Part shown: in pieces, positions 9,698 through 21,746 of the stretch
Position numbering within the stretch: the first letter of the stretch is position 1
How the letters are laid out: each line of letters begins with the position of its first letter
DNA from: Gremmenia infestans
Taxonomy: Eukaryota > Ascomycota > Leotiomycetes > Helotiales > Hamatocanthoscyphaceae
Direction of reading: 5' to 3'
Assembly (NCBI GenBank): GCA_032629725.1
Contig: JAFEVB010000027.1
Location: 496,001 to 560,000, forward strand
Length of the DNA: 64,000 nt
Translations under genes and position numbers: made by a program
Notes under the pieces: generated by a model
Seen by the model: only the letters and a program-made list of their open reading frames with translations
Databases searched by the model: none
Told to the model about the DNA's origin: nothing

Positions 9698-12037
9698 GCC
9701 CCGCTCAAAGGCTCCTGGGAAGCCCACCAACAGCGAATCAAATCGATGCGCCGCCGGTAAAGGAGCTGGCGTCGAATAGAGGAGTGCCAGCTTGCTGCCT
9801 TTGGGGTCCGGTTTTACTTGTTAGGGTCAGGAATCTCGCAGGCCTTCTGAGTTGCAAGGGTCTGTAAGGTCTTGGTGTGAGACGTATGTATGTATATGCC
9901 ACTGGCAGAAGCGTGAGAGCAACCTCGTCAGCAAGAGAAAACGACAGACAAATTTCTCGGGTGAATGTGAAGTTGGGCGGCGGTGCGCGTAAAAGTCGCA
10001 AAGCGGATATGGTTGTAAATATGCACAACGGGATGGAAATAGGCAGACTCGACGCCACAAGAGTTAACGACGGTGAGTTGTATGGATACAGTTATAATGC
10101 GCTGGAAGTTGGTATTGGATTGGATTGTTGACTGGCAAACGGTCTCGTCTGGCGGCGCGCAGAGTAGTATATGCACAAACAACGTGCGTATTGGCTCTGG
10201 CTCACTGCGCTGGCAACTTATTCGTCATAAAATGCTGGGATATTCCTTGGTGTTGTGAACAAGCAAGGTCCTTGTAGATCGGATCTGCTTTATAGGGCAA
10301 ACAGCACCGGGGTAGCAAATGTGTGCCGAGTCCTGATTGTTCTGACAAGATTTTCCGTTTCCTGTGAGCTACAAGCCTGGGGGAGGCACCTTTATTCAAA
10401 CGTCAAGGCGGGCCAGGATTCTAGTCGCCGTTTCCAGGTCCCACTCAGCCCCTTCTAGAAGACTTTAAATAGCCTTTAGACTGCGTTTCAAGGCCAGAAT
10501 TCTCCTTCCAGGTGGAGAAACAGCCCGACCTTAGAGCAAAGACAGCTGGTGATCGGTGCCTTAAGATATCAAGGACGCCCCAGCAGGTGAGGATGGAAGT
10601 GAGCGGACAATGGGCGGGATGACGAGTAAATGAGGTACAAAGACAAGAGCAGACTAGACGAGTTGTATCAAGTCTCTATGCGCCTAGGCCGTTGGAGCTA
10701 AAGTTGAAGCTTGGAGTTGGGAGTGAAGTTTGGACAGGGCTGGTTATAGATAGAGGCAATGAACGACCCCTCACCACCCTCCAGACTGCTAAAACTTGCG
10801 AGTCAAGCTTCAAGCTTCAAGCTCGTCGACGAACACGTTTCGATGGACGTGCACAACGCAATGAATGTAAGTCTAGTTTTCGTAGGTCTCCGAGATGGAT
10901 GCTCAGATTGCTGTTCCTCTGTTACAATTCTACCCTCGGTCCGGCTTTCACAGGACTCGTGGCGTAGGAGAAGAGAGTGTGTGGCGCACAGTAGTGGGAT
11001 GAGGAGGAGTAGTAGGTAGTAGTAGTACTTGGTCGTACTGTACTGAATATACTTGGTGATTTTCGTCTGAGCGGACCTTGGACATAGGATGACGCCGAAC
11101 CCGCACTACACTTTAGATCTCTCTCCCTAACGTGACGAATGACTGGTCACTGGCCAATGGTCCCTGGTGTGAGTGGTCCCGAAATGCCGCCCTTGCTTGT
11201 AGGCCCTTATTATTAGGGCTTGCGCTTTGCAGCTAATGCCAGGTACGAGTTAGGCTTGAAGCTACACCTGCGGCCACTCCTCATTTCACCCCTTGAAAAA
11301 GAGGGAGAGAATAGGCGCGATGTAACCAGATACTCTCTCTGTCCACTTCGAAACAAACGATGGCTTCTCTAGCTTCCTCAGGCCACCCGAGCTAGCGGAT
11401 CAGAACCACAGCTTAAACTTGGCGGCGTTGGAAATGGAAATAGCACTTCTGCTACTCTGCTACTCGGTGTGGCTATCAATGCAAGAGACAATGCCGGTTC
11501 TTGGGTCGGGAGAAGGGAAAACGTGATGGATGGGAAGAGCGATGAAGCCCAAGCAGATTGGGTAGTAAGGGATTAGAGAAAGCTTGGTCAGTAGCGTAGT
11601 CAGGTGAAGAGCAATCGACAATTGGGATGAGATTTGGTGAACCCTATGACTTATGAGCCCGAGTGATGATTGGAGATGGCATGGGGCCGCTGAGCTTTTG
11701 GGCTTAGACCGGGAGTCAAGTCAAGCAATAAATGCAGGTGCAGATGGACCCTGGGGTGGATGTTTAAAGTGGTCAATGGGGCTTACGCTAGAGAGATAGA
11801 TCGCCGAGCAAGGCGATGCTTGGAATGTGATATCTGACCTGCCGACAGACCGGGAGGCTCTCTAGAGAGTATATAAAAACAAATACGAAGAAATAGAAGA
11901 GGTGGAGTCATCTACAGCTTCGGATTGGTCGGGGAGAAGTGAAAAAAATTACTGTGTAGGATCAATTAACTTGAATTAAGGTGGGTGCCACTAGGTGGGT
12001 TGTTAATAAGAGCGATTGACAGCCTATAAGGCGGATG

Positions 12038-12065
12038 ACGGACGGACGGATGGATGGATGGATGG
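12038..12065. repeat. (GGAC)n/(GGAT)n microsatellite
   Basis: Three GGAC-type units pass directly into four GGAT units. Confidence 0.85.
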
Positions 12066-13529
12066 CTATTGATTGTGAGCTTAGGAAAAAGAAAAAACGA
12101 ATCCCTCGAAATGGTAGCTGAAGGGAACCTGAACTGAAGGAAAGGAAAAGTCTGCAAAAGTAAAAGTCCGGCAGAGCAGAGGAAGCTGTGAAGACTCTAG
12201 CACATCCGCAGTGCATGTAATCGGCATTTTCTACCGGTACGACCAAAGTATCGGGTCTTGCTTTTTGCTTTTTTCTTTTTGAGTTTGTAGGTAGGTGTGG
12301 CGGGTAGTATGAGACAGCAAATCTGGCGGTGCCTGAGACCAGAGGTGGATACACCAATTCCTGCAAAAGGGACGTGTGCAACACTACTATAAGGACAACG
12401 AGCCAAGTTCGAGTACTGCGAATACTGGTGCTGAATGTTTGGTGAGATTAATAATTATCAATACAATACATTAGTGGTGCGTGCGACGGGAAGACAAGGA
12501 CGGTCCTGCCCTCCTATTTTCCTACCTTGTTCTTGTCTAGGTACCTTATTAGGGGCTCTAACTTGTAGTTGGAATAGTAAACGTTCCCTCTTAGTACTGA
12601 GAGCACATGATGGCCTATAGCCTTCACTGCAGAGCAGCCTCCCAAAACACTCGCGATATGCACCGTAGCATCCATTATTCCGTGAGTCTATAACCGACCT
12701 TGTAGTATGTATTGTACTTCGTATATACAGTACCGAATCAGTCCTCCGTGAACGCGTGTAGTAAATTTACCCAGCATCGGCGGCGTTGGATCGGGCTTCG
12801 GGGGCAAAAAATGGGCTGGAACAACAGCCGTGGGGGATGTGGTGCAGGGCAAGAGATGGACAATGGTGCCCAACCGCAGGGGATTGGCTGGCTGGCATCG
12901 TTGGGTGCTTCTGCGGAGAAAAAAAACAAGAAGCCTGTTCCATGTCAAAACTTGCAAGTGAGAGAAGGAGGTTTAGTAAGGTCGTCAAATCATCCCCCCC
13001 TGTAATAAATATACCCTGCGCTGCTTGCTCCTGCATAACATACCCCTGACTGGGCTCCTCAGTTACTCGGTGCCCACTCACTGGAGGATCGACGGCGGGC
13101 CCTGCTTCGCTTTCGCTTTCACTTCAGAATCACGTCAGGACTCAGGGCCCTCGGCACGGCAGAGTGGATGTGGATTTTGTCCTCGCCTCGGAATGAGGCT
13201 GCGTGGACGGTACAAGTGCTCCTAGTGTCCAATTCCAATTACTCGCCGGGTCGGGATAAGGACTGTACGAAATCTCCATATTTCGATATACATCTACGTT
13301 ACTGTATACTTCGGTACCTTGGCTTGGGTACTCCGGAGTAGATCTCTCGAGATCCCCTTACCAGATGGCAGATCTTCAAGATAATCTTTCTGGCCAATCG
13401 TGGTCCTGGCTTTGCGAGGCTCGTCCACTCGATGCAAAAGGGCGACCTGGAACCATCGTAGTTTCCAGCCTCATGATCTCATTATGAGCTGATATCTGGA
13501 TGCTAGCCGGAGATGGTAAACAAGGCGTG

Positions 13530-13561
13530 GTAGTCAGTAGTCAGTAGTCAGTAGTCAGTAC
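13530..13561. repeat. (GTAGTCA)n heptanucleotide repeat
   Basis: Four near-perfect tandem copies of AGTAGTC, followed by related AGTA motifs to ~13575. Confidence 0.85.
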
Positions 13562-14346
13562 TAGAAGTAAGTAGTACTGTACGGTAGTTGTTTCTATTCT
13601 TGAATCTTTCCGTCCTTGAAGGTTAATGATTGATCCCGTTCCGAGTCTGCCCTAAGCTACCAGAACCGTAGTGTTTATCGTAGTGTTGCAAGGAAAAATA
13701 TATCTCCGGTGCATGATCGCGCAAGATCATCTTCATGGCATGGGCCGGATCGCCAGTTGAAACAAGGCAATAACATGAAATGCAACAAGATCGAGAGGGT
13801 GGCGGAGATCTTCTATACAGTAATCTATTTGCCTCAGCCTCATCAAGGCTGGGAAGTTGGAACGTGATCTGATTGAACTATTGCCGTTTCGTCACATCAA
13901 TGATCGACGAGGAGGCGGCCAATAGCAACTCAAGGTAAAAGTTCTGGGAAGGTCCTTGATGCTCCCACGTGTGGTTAAGATTTAGTCCAAGTCTACAAGT
14001 ACAATAAACATGCTCCAACGGACTGTCCCCGGATGTTACCTTAGCTGCCCTGTCAGGCCGTTGGATGTTGCAACCGTTGTACAGTATGCAGGACAGCCGT
14101 TTATCATAGAGTATAGGGATCCGCATATAGGACTGGAGAGGAGAGTGCATATTATAAGTACAATATTTACAAAGTACATATGTACATGCATACATAGTAC
14201 GCACAAATTACATATAAAGTACATACAGAATGATGCAACACAAAAGTCCCTGCTAGTCAAGATCTAGACTCTGGCTCTGGCCTCTCTCGCGACCTGATGG
14301 TCTCATTTCCAACTGACCAAGATTCAAGCTCAACTTCAGATTGATT

Positions 14347-14379
14347 GTTATTATTTTAATTATTATTATTATTATTATT
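14347..14379. repeat. (TTA)n microsatellite
   Basis: A TTATTATTTTAA lead-in followed by eight TTA/ATT units. Confidence 0.85.
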
Positions 14380-14680
14380 GAACCGGCAGTAGCAGTCAGT
14401 GGTATGTAGGTACATGATACGAGTTGACGCCAAAACACCTTAGTTTGAATGTTCCTCGCCTGCCATCCAAGCCATGAATTCCTCGGCATCATATCGCATT
14501 GAATCCAAGGGGATTGATCCACCATTAGAAAGGTACAAGTTACAACAGTACGTACCTTGTCTTGTTACTGTAAAAGGTAATGTAAAACAGCCGGACGTCT
14601 CGGTCGCCGGCACGCTCACAATACCAAGCACCAAAAGCAATTAATTGTGCATGCTTGCTTACCTACCTATTACGCTTACC

Positions 14681-14728
14681 CTCAGCTCAATCTCAATCTC
14701 ATCTCATTTCATCTCATCTCATCTCATG
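14681..14728. repeat. (CTCAT)n pentanucleotide repeat
   Basis: Tandem CTCAA and CTCAT units, the last four perfect. Confidence 0.8.
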
Positions 14729-14888
14729 TCTTCGTAAGTAATTACTAAGTAAAAAGCAGGTCTCATGATGCGATGGCTCGTCCCGAATTGGAAAGAAAAG
14801 CACGGACCATCCTTCCAGAAGACACTAAGAAGCCGATCAAATTTCCACATTTCTCAACGTCATGCGGACGGAACCCAGAAGCTGAACA

Positions 14889-14912
14889 TGGCATGGCATG
14901 GCATGGCATGGC
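14889..14912. repeat. (GGCAT)n repeat
   Basis: Five tandem ATGGC/GGCAT units. Confidence 0.8.
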
Positions 14913-14990
14913 TCGAGCTTCAGAGCGTCGCAAGTTTCAACGCGGTTTGCAACTGAAACGAGGCTACTTACTACTACTCACTCGATTACT

Positions 14991-15016
14991 CGACTACGAC
15001 TACGACTACGACTACA
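14991..15016. repeat. (GACTAC)n repeat
   Basis: Four tandem CGACTA units just ahead of the long CT tract. Confidence 0.8.
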
Positions 15017-15049
15017 CTATTTCTTTTGGAATCCTTCGTAATCTTTCAC

Positions 15050-15051
<2 letters not shown>

Positions 15052-15092
<41 letters not shown>

Positions 15093-15104
15093 CCTCTCTC
15101 CCCT
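15052..15104. repeat. Long (CT)n polypyrimidine tract
   Basis: About 30 nt of uninterrupted CT dinucleotides, flanked by TTTCTC and CCCTCTC variants; all 53 bases are pyrimidine on the plus strand. Confidence 0.9.
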
Positions 15105-16416
15105 TTTAACCCGCTTAGGTTACAAAGTATGACACTCAATGCCATGTTCTGAATCTAAATATATTCACGGCAACTTCTGCAATTTCTTTTCTTGGATTAG
15201 CTTTCATCAGACCACCATGAGGTTTGAGTGAGTTTGTCATGCTACAATGAGGCGTACAAGTGCCTGCCTCATCGTGAGGGTTAAGAAGAACTCCGGAAGT
15301 TTGAACTACTAGCCGCAGTTGCTTGTATTCAATGCCGTGTCCATCTTCATGCAACCTCAACTTTGACTTCGACTTCAAGTTTCAAACAATGCGATACTAT
15401 ACCAATCCTATCTATCACCCTCAGCACTGAACACCAGTTGGTTAAGGTGGGTGGAAACAATTAACAGCCCGTTTTTTACTTTTCATGCCTTTCCTCTTGC
15501 CCGTACGTAACTTCGTATGGACGGCTAGGCTAGGCTAGGCGGAAAAGCATCCCGAGCAGCTCTTCAGTGCGTATTTAGCCTTTCTCTCGGGTGCTCAAAT
15601 CACATCTATCCATCCAACCAAAACACATTTTGGCTTCTCGCAAGAGCAGCTTCATTAAGGAAAGCTTGCTTGGCCCTGCATAACAAAACAAAGTTCAACT
15701 TTGAGGCATTGCCAAGAAAATCTTTCACGTACAGTATACGCAGGTAGCGTGCGCTAGGCCGCTGTCCATCTCCTTGTCCCCACAAGCAAATCATTCGAAT
15801 CAAGTCCCTTTATCAGAATCCCTTGATTCGATCTTGGTCTCTACCTAGCATTTGGCGAAGATTAACGTGTATCTCACTCGCACGATTCTAGCAATGATTT
15901 ATTGCCGCCTACTATGTTGACTATGAAGGGCAGGAGGCGTGGAAGAGCATACGTTGTATTCTACCCGCAATCACTTGCTCAATATGTACAAGAACGTTCT
16001 TCTTGAGAAAGGTGAGCCAATGGTCACGCATATTTTGCTTTCAAGCATCGAGCATCTACAATACGAAGAAAGCAAATGCACCGAATTCCTTGCAGTTAAG
16101 AAGATCATTTTCAACTCCCTCTTACCCCCCGTTCTTGACACATACATGTACAAGTGATACTATAATTTCTACTTGAGAAAAGCGAAATAGTGGTCACGCA
16201 TACGTCGGTATCGAGACATCATCTAGAATAGCAAAAAACAAAAGAAACAAATTCCTTACAATTAAGACCATCAACTTATATCTCCTCATTGCCCGTTCTC
16301 GATAAAGTAGGTAATAAATGACATGCTACTACAAACCAACCTCCCTACAACCCTCATCATGTGTCCACCCATTACGATAACATAATCCCATCCATCCAAC
16401 TAAATCAAACCTCCCA

Positions 16417-16434
16417 ATATATATATATATATAT
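16417..16434. repeat. (AT)n microsatellite
   Basis: Nine AT dinucleotides. Confidence 0.8.
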
Positions 16435-16604
16435 TCCCAGAGGCATGCCCACGCTGACCGATCCGGAAAACTCCAGCACCTCAACCCAGCCCAACCATCT
16501 CCAGGAATATACAGATATACAAACTACGAACCACCACCAAGAGAGGCAGCGGAAGCACCTCCAACAAAGTCCCGGAAACATCTGTCTTTTAGCTTCCACC
16601 GGTA

Positions 16605-16628
16605 CGTACAGTACAGTACAGTACAGTA
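16605..16628. repeat. (GTACA)n repeat
   Basis: Four tandem GTACA units. Confidence 0.8.
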
Positions 16629-16945
16629 TTCGCCAAGCAAGCTTGATCCATGGCATTAACTCCAATTCTAAATAAAAGCCACCCAAGAAAAGGTTTGGCT
16701 GCCAATATTCTAGCTAATGTATCTTCGCCCATATCACTCACTCCGTATAGTACTTCACTACCAAGTACCATAAGAATCTATATCAGCTCTCTCTCCTTTG
16801 CATCCATCAACCACCACCTCGAGCTCACAGCGCTTTAATTTCTGCCAAAAGAACCTGCCGACCTGAAGTATTCAGAATCTCCACGTATAAGTAACCAGCC
16901 CTCCATCCATTCACAAGCACTCGCTCACTTACGAGGTTTTTCCAT

Positions 16946-16966
16946 TTCTGTCTGTCTGTCTGTCTT
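16946..16966. repeat. (TCTG)n microsatellite
   Basis: Five TCTG units. Confidence 0.8.
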
Positions 16967-17414
16967 CTCTAGTACTATCCAGAAATATCGAAACCAAGCA
17001 AGCAATTGAAGCTTTGCTCAAGAAATAACAATGCTGCCCCCGGCCCTACCCCGGTCATGAAATGAGAATTACGCACGGTGGGTTTTGGGAGTTTGATATA
17101 TGTGACTGAGAGAGAGATATGTTGATGGAGAGGAAGGAAAGGAAGGAATGTCTGGGAGCGAGAGATGGATGGAATGCAATGCATGTGATCGATGTTCTTC
17201 ATAGCAAAAAATCACAGTGCCAAATTACACACGCTGCTTGGCATGGCGAGTTCAACTAGCTTGGCCTTTTGTTGGGAGATGTCTGTCTAGCTATCTATCT
17301 ATAGGAGGGGGGGGACAGGCATTTATTTTTAGACACATTGTGTGCTCTCACATCAGAGATCAATTAGAAAAGCAGATAGGAAAAGGAAAAGGAAAATGAA
17401 AAGAAAGGGAAGAA

Positions 17415-17476
17415 CTAGATAGATAGATAGATGGACGGTTTATGTTTTGATGCGTATCATTGATAGATAGATAGAC
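17415..17476. repeat. Two neighbouring (GATA)n runs
   Basis: GATA units at 17415-17433 and again at 17461-17476, separated by unique sequence. Confidence 0.8.
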
Positions 17477-18224
17477 AGCAACACACTAACAATATTACCG
17501 GCCTTCTCGGCTCCAAGTTCTAAATAACACTAAAGCAAGTACAAAAACATTCCCCACCTAAACAAACGTTAAATGGAATAGCATATCCAACATACAGATG
17601 GATGTTTGGTACATCGAAGCGCGCTGCGGAAGGAGATTGGTCTGGGATTTGTCTGTGGTATATTGACAGTTGATCGTTTGAAGAGAAGAAAGAAGGCAAG
17701 GAGAGCCGAGCCGACGAACTAGGAGGGTAGATGCATGTGCTACTGACTTTGAATGCACCGGAAACTTTGGAGATTCAAAGGACTAAGCTGGGAATGTCGG
17801 GTGTGAATTGCGAGATAACTCAGAGGCTTTAGATGGTTTAGAAAAATATTCAACAGAACCCATGGTTCGGCCGTTCAAGGCAGGATTTGGGAATGAATGT
17901 AATGAATGGTGTAACACTAATAACACTGATTGGAAGCTACTTGAGTCTTCGAGTCGCTTGTTTTGACCATGTCGGGATGAATTAGTAGAAAACGGTCGAA
18001 ATACCAAATGTGGGAATGAGGAAATATGAAGGTCGATATTGTTGACTTTTTCATGCATATTCGGAATAGCCACACTACTCACTACTCCTCCTTTCCCCGG
18101 AGGGCTTAGCAAGGTTCTATTCCGACCTTCTGGGTAGCATCTTATGTAGAGCCCGCCCTTTTCAAAAGCCAACGGAGGTCGTAGTCTCACAAATTGTATC
18201 TGAACCATCATCGCCGCCGTTGAA

Positions 18225-19017
18225 TCAGAATTGATCTACCGCACCCATTTATTAGCCCACATCATATGTAAAGACTACCCCGCAAACCAAAACAAAAACA
18301 CATATAAAGGGATAACATACCCAGCGTCATACTCATACTAACATCCGTATTCTCCACCATCTTCGTAAACTCCTCAAAGCTAATCTTCCCATCGCGATCC
18401 AGATCCGCCTCCATAATCGTCTTATCGACAATTTGCTGCAGCTGCTGATCCTTCAGATTGCTCCCCACCATCATCTTCAGCACAATAAACAGTTCTCCGT
18501 TGCTGATATACCCATCGCGATCGATGTCGTAGACCTTGAATGCGAAGCGTAGCTTTTGCTCCTTGTTGCCCCGAGCCGAGAATGCTGAAAGCCCCGAGAC
18601 GAATTCCTGGAAATCCACGTCTCCGCCTCCATCCTCGTCGAAAATGGCAATCATGCTATGGGGGTTAGAGGGGCCTGTGTGTGTGGTTTTGGGGGAATGC
18701 GCACCGGGTTGCGAGGGGGTTGGAGGATATTTGGGGGAGGCTGAGGAATTCTTCGCGCTCGATGGTACCGGAATTGTCCTAGCATGAACTCCTGATAAGC
18801 TTTTGCAATATCAAGTATGCGAACAATAATACGTGGGAGGGACAATTATAGTCATACCTTGTCTAGCTTCATGAAGCGCTTTCGTATTCTCTCGACCTCA
18901 TCGCGATCAACTGCCAGCGGGGTTAGTTTTGCAGGCCGTAGGCTTCGCATAGATGTCTTTCGTACAGTTGGATCCTTGAACTATGTTCTCTAATACTGCG
19001 CTGCTGGCGTTCCCCAT
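18225..19017 (-). CDS. CNB1: Calcineurin regulatory subunit B
   Basis: Five exons on the minus strand: 19017-18966, 18910-18858, 18778-18705, 18655-18321 and an 11-nt terminal exon 18235-18225. The product is exactly 174 residues, the family length. It begins MGNASS, a myristoylation-type N-terminus. EF-hand loops follow (DKDNSGTIEREEF, DEDGGGDVDFQEF, DIDRDGYISNGEL, EADLDRDGKISFEEF). The last exon supplies only the end of Asp plus Gln-Phe and the stop, completing the conserved MTLDQF ending. Family knowledge: CnB binds Ca2+ and, with catalytic CnA, forms the phosphatase that activates Crz1-type factors and supports stress tolerance and hyphal growth. Divergent from EPL1. Confidence 0.95.
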
Positions 19018-19570
19018 GATGTGTGGTGTTGCGCGGGGGTAGTGAGAGGCGGGGTGTGGTGGAGGGGGGGGGGCGAAGGTGAAAACGGGGTCTTAAGAGG
19101 GCCGAGTTGAGGCTGAGGACGGGTTTAAATCAATCGCAAAAGCCGTATAGTAATTCCTGTAGGTATTCTGAAACAATTCCCTCCACTGCTATGCACCGGT
19201 TCGTAGTGTTGTGTTGGCTTAGGATTTAATTCGCGGGAGTAAGGCTGTCACTTTCAAGTGCATCAAAGGGAACTTTGATATCACGAAGCGATGGCGGGAT
19301 AACCTTTTCCTGATACGGACTAGCGCATACGCCGATTGAGACTAAGATTAACAACAGGCATGCATAAGCCGAGATGAGCGGGCACGAAAAATCCTGCATT
19401 CAACGTCGCCTCTTGAGCACGCAGATTCACTCCATCAACAGCCCAACAACAAGATGACTTGCTAACTCCAAAATCCGTCTGGAGACGCATCATGACCCAA
19501 CTTCTACCACATCAATTTTTCAGCGTGAAAAAATCGCTATCACGCGTCACAATCCACCGCCATTCCAAAC
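19018..19570. promoter_or_regulatory. Divergent promoter, CNB1 / EPL1
   Basis: A 553-bp gap between two diverging start codons. It has a G-rich run at ~19057-19077 next to the CNB1 side. No specific operator identified. Confidence 0.45.
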
Positions 19571-21397
19571 ATGCCACCACGTCACGTTAGGCAGCGGAAA
19601 CTCACCAAGGCGACTCTTCAACAAGTCCTTCGTGAAGATCAGATCGAGTCGGCCGAGTACGATTCAAACCAAAACCATCAACATGTCGAGACTGGTGTCG
19701 AGCGTCATGAGGAAAATGTAAGTGTCACGTGTTTTTACATATTAGTATTCACATGATATGCCCATCCATGTCATATCATATGACATGACATGCATGACAT
19801 TATCCAAGGACAAGTGTACAAGTCTATCTATCTCCCTGCTAACGCCGCCCAGGAATACCATCTTCAGGCCGCCTTGGCTAGCACTGGAGGAGGAAAGGCA
19901 TCAGAAGAGATCCCGGCGCCCCCAGCCGAGAAGACCGTAGACATCAACTACGATGCGCTATATTCATTAAAATTCAAGAAACCTGCTACTTACATTCGCG
20001 TGTCCTATACCGTCGAAGAGGTTACGGGCTGCCAGTATGATATGGATGGTGAGGATGATACCTGGTTGCAAGCATACAACCGAGGGAAAAGTGCCGGCCA
20101 GAAGCTTTCCGAAGACGACTTTGAGAAAATCATTGAAGTCTTCGAAGACACTACTGAGAACCACACCCCCTTCGCGGCAGTTGATAACACCTTGATTCCT
20201 TTCGAAACCATGAGTGCTCAGATCAAGCTCCGGCTGCCATCGAAACTGTTAGATATTGCCGAACATGTTTACGGGCACTGGAAGGATCGCAAACAAGCTA
20301 GTGGCAATAAATCCATCCAACCAGGCCTGAAGTTTGAGATAAACAAAGACGATGATGACGCGGATCCGTATGTTTGCTTTCGACGTCGCGAGGTTCGACA
20401 GACTCGAAAGACCCGAGCTCGAGATGTGCAGAGCGTAGACAAGCTCAAGAAATTGAGGAAAGAACTCGAAGAGGCGCGGCAGATTGTGGCACTAACACAC
20501 TCGAGAGAAGTACAAAAACAAGCCATGATGCTTAACGAGAAAGCCATCTTCGATCAGCGTTATAAGGTCAAGGTTGCTAAGACCAAGCTCGGAATCAAGG
20601 GTGATGATGAGGACTTTATCAACCAAAAGGTTCGTTATTCCACTACTCGTATTGAGATCATTGCTGACTCGAAACAGCCACAGAAAAGAAAGTCTGAGTT
20701 CCCACAACCACAACGTACAGCACCGGGCACCCAATTGCGCTTGCCTGGTCGTTCCGATGGCCGTCCATTGGAAGCTGATTTGATACTGCTGAGTGAACGT
20801 CTTGCGGAGAAAGAAAACATGCTCCAGAAAGAGATTGAGGAGAAGACCCAGCAGCATCGCAGATGGAACCAAGGCCACGTTGATTTGACTCGAGATCCTC
20901 TCTCTCCAGCCAATGGCCAAGGTCCAGAGACGGGCTTCCGTCCCGCAACCGCCCAATACCAATACCTAATGACTCCTCCTTCCTCTGTAACATCGGAGTC
21001 TTTTGATCATCCGTCTCCCGCCCAAGATAAACAAGAATCTTTTGCGTTCCGCTACAGCTCACCTCCAGAAGAAGAGCCTCGTGGACAACCAGCTTATCGT
21101 AGACGAATCGGTCGCGGTGGTCGATTATGGATAGACCGGAGGGGAATGTCCTCTGCAGTCAAAAATGACGAAAATATGTCGGATCGGTGGAAGTATGACC
21201 AGGATGATGAAGAAGAACAGCCTGTGTATGAAATGGATCCACACGATACCAACGCACTGCGATTTCGAGCAACCATACCATTTCCACCTCACTTTTATCC
21301 CCAACACGGTCGACAAGATAATAGGCCCAGAGCTCCTGTTCCTCCTGCAAACATTCGTGCGATAGCTGCGGTACAAAATCCTGCAGCACCCCCCTGA
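19571..21397 (+). CDS. EPL1: Enhancer-of-polycomb-like protein, NuA4 subunit
   Basis: Exons 19571-19717, 19853-20629 and 20678-21397; 547 residues. Exon 1 encodes a basic start (MPPRHVRQRKLTK) and VLREDQI, and splicing joins EEN to EYHLQ, a typical Epl1 join. The EPcA-type region carries TYIRVSYTVEE...GCQYDMDGEDD, and a long basic coiled coil follows at ~190-260. The 48-nt second intron (20630-20677) is a multiple of three without a stop and is inferred from the CTGAC branch site and ACAG acceptor; if retained it adds 16 residues. Family knowledge: Epl1 tethers Esa1 to nucleosomes for H4/H2A acetylation. The C-terminus is Pro/Ser-rich. Confidence 0.92.
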
Positions 21398-21746
21398 ACG
21401 GACAATTCAGGAAGCGTAGAAGCAGTTATTTCCCCGCGCCCCTTTTGGGCTTTTGTACATCACCCTTCTTTGCAAAGCATCCATTTGAGGTGCTTTCGAT
21501 AATTGGAGGCGTTGCCCTCGGATATGGGCTGGGAAGCGTTGTTGTTATCATAGATGTTTTCCGCCCCCAATAACCCACAAAGAGGTATCAGGGGCCTGTT
21601 GTAAGATTACATTAGCCGCTTCAAAGAGCCAAAGAAGAAATAAATAGAAAATTTCTATAATTCCCTGCCTACTTGGCAAGATATAAACATCCCTTGAGCT
21701 CAAGGGAGGCTCTGTAACATACCGTTTCTCAACAGTAGCAACTCTT
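21398..21746. other. Convergent spacer EPL1 / RKM4-like
   Basis: 349 bp between two 3' ends; no coding signal, presumably both 3' UTRs. Confidence 0.6.

Larger units (their letters stand above)
9698..18224. other. 8.5-kb gene desert rich in simple repeats
   Basis: No frame longer than 142 codons, no spliceable domain-like exons and no tRNA or 5S rRNA signature were found between the promoter side of the Gln-rich gene and the 3' end of calcineurin B. The stretch carries at least ten simple-repeat arrays (listed separately), many TACGTAC/GTAC-type motifs and pyrimidine-rich tracts. The ORF at 17783-18211 (142 codons, minus) sits exactly where the calcineurin B 3' UTR should be, and I treat it as non-coding. 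The half nearest 9.7 kb could be the long promoter or 5' leader of the Gln-rich gene. Confidence 0.6.

Noticed and set aside
9738..10058. 106-codon minus ORF ahead of the Gln-rich gene
   Set aside because: Out of frame with the gene, no features; more likely 5' leader.
11962..12384. 140-codon minus ORF in the gene desert
   Set aside because: Its end is translated microsatellite and poly-Phe (FFFFL) and it has no domain-like pattern or splice partners.
14773..15132. 119-codon ORF with DYDYDY and SLSLSL runs
   Set aside because: The runs are translations of GACTAC and CT repeats.
17783..18211. 142-codon minus ORF
   Set aside because: It lies directly after the calcineurin B stop codon on the same strand, where the 3' UTR is expected; no recognisable features.
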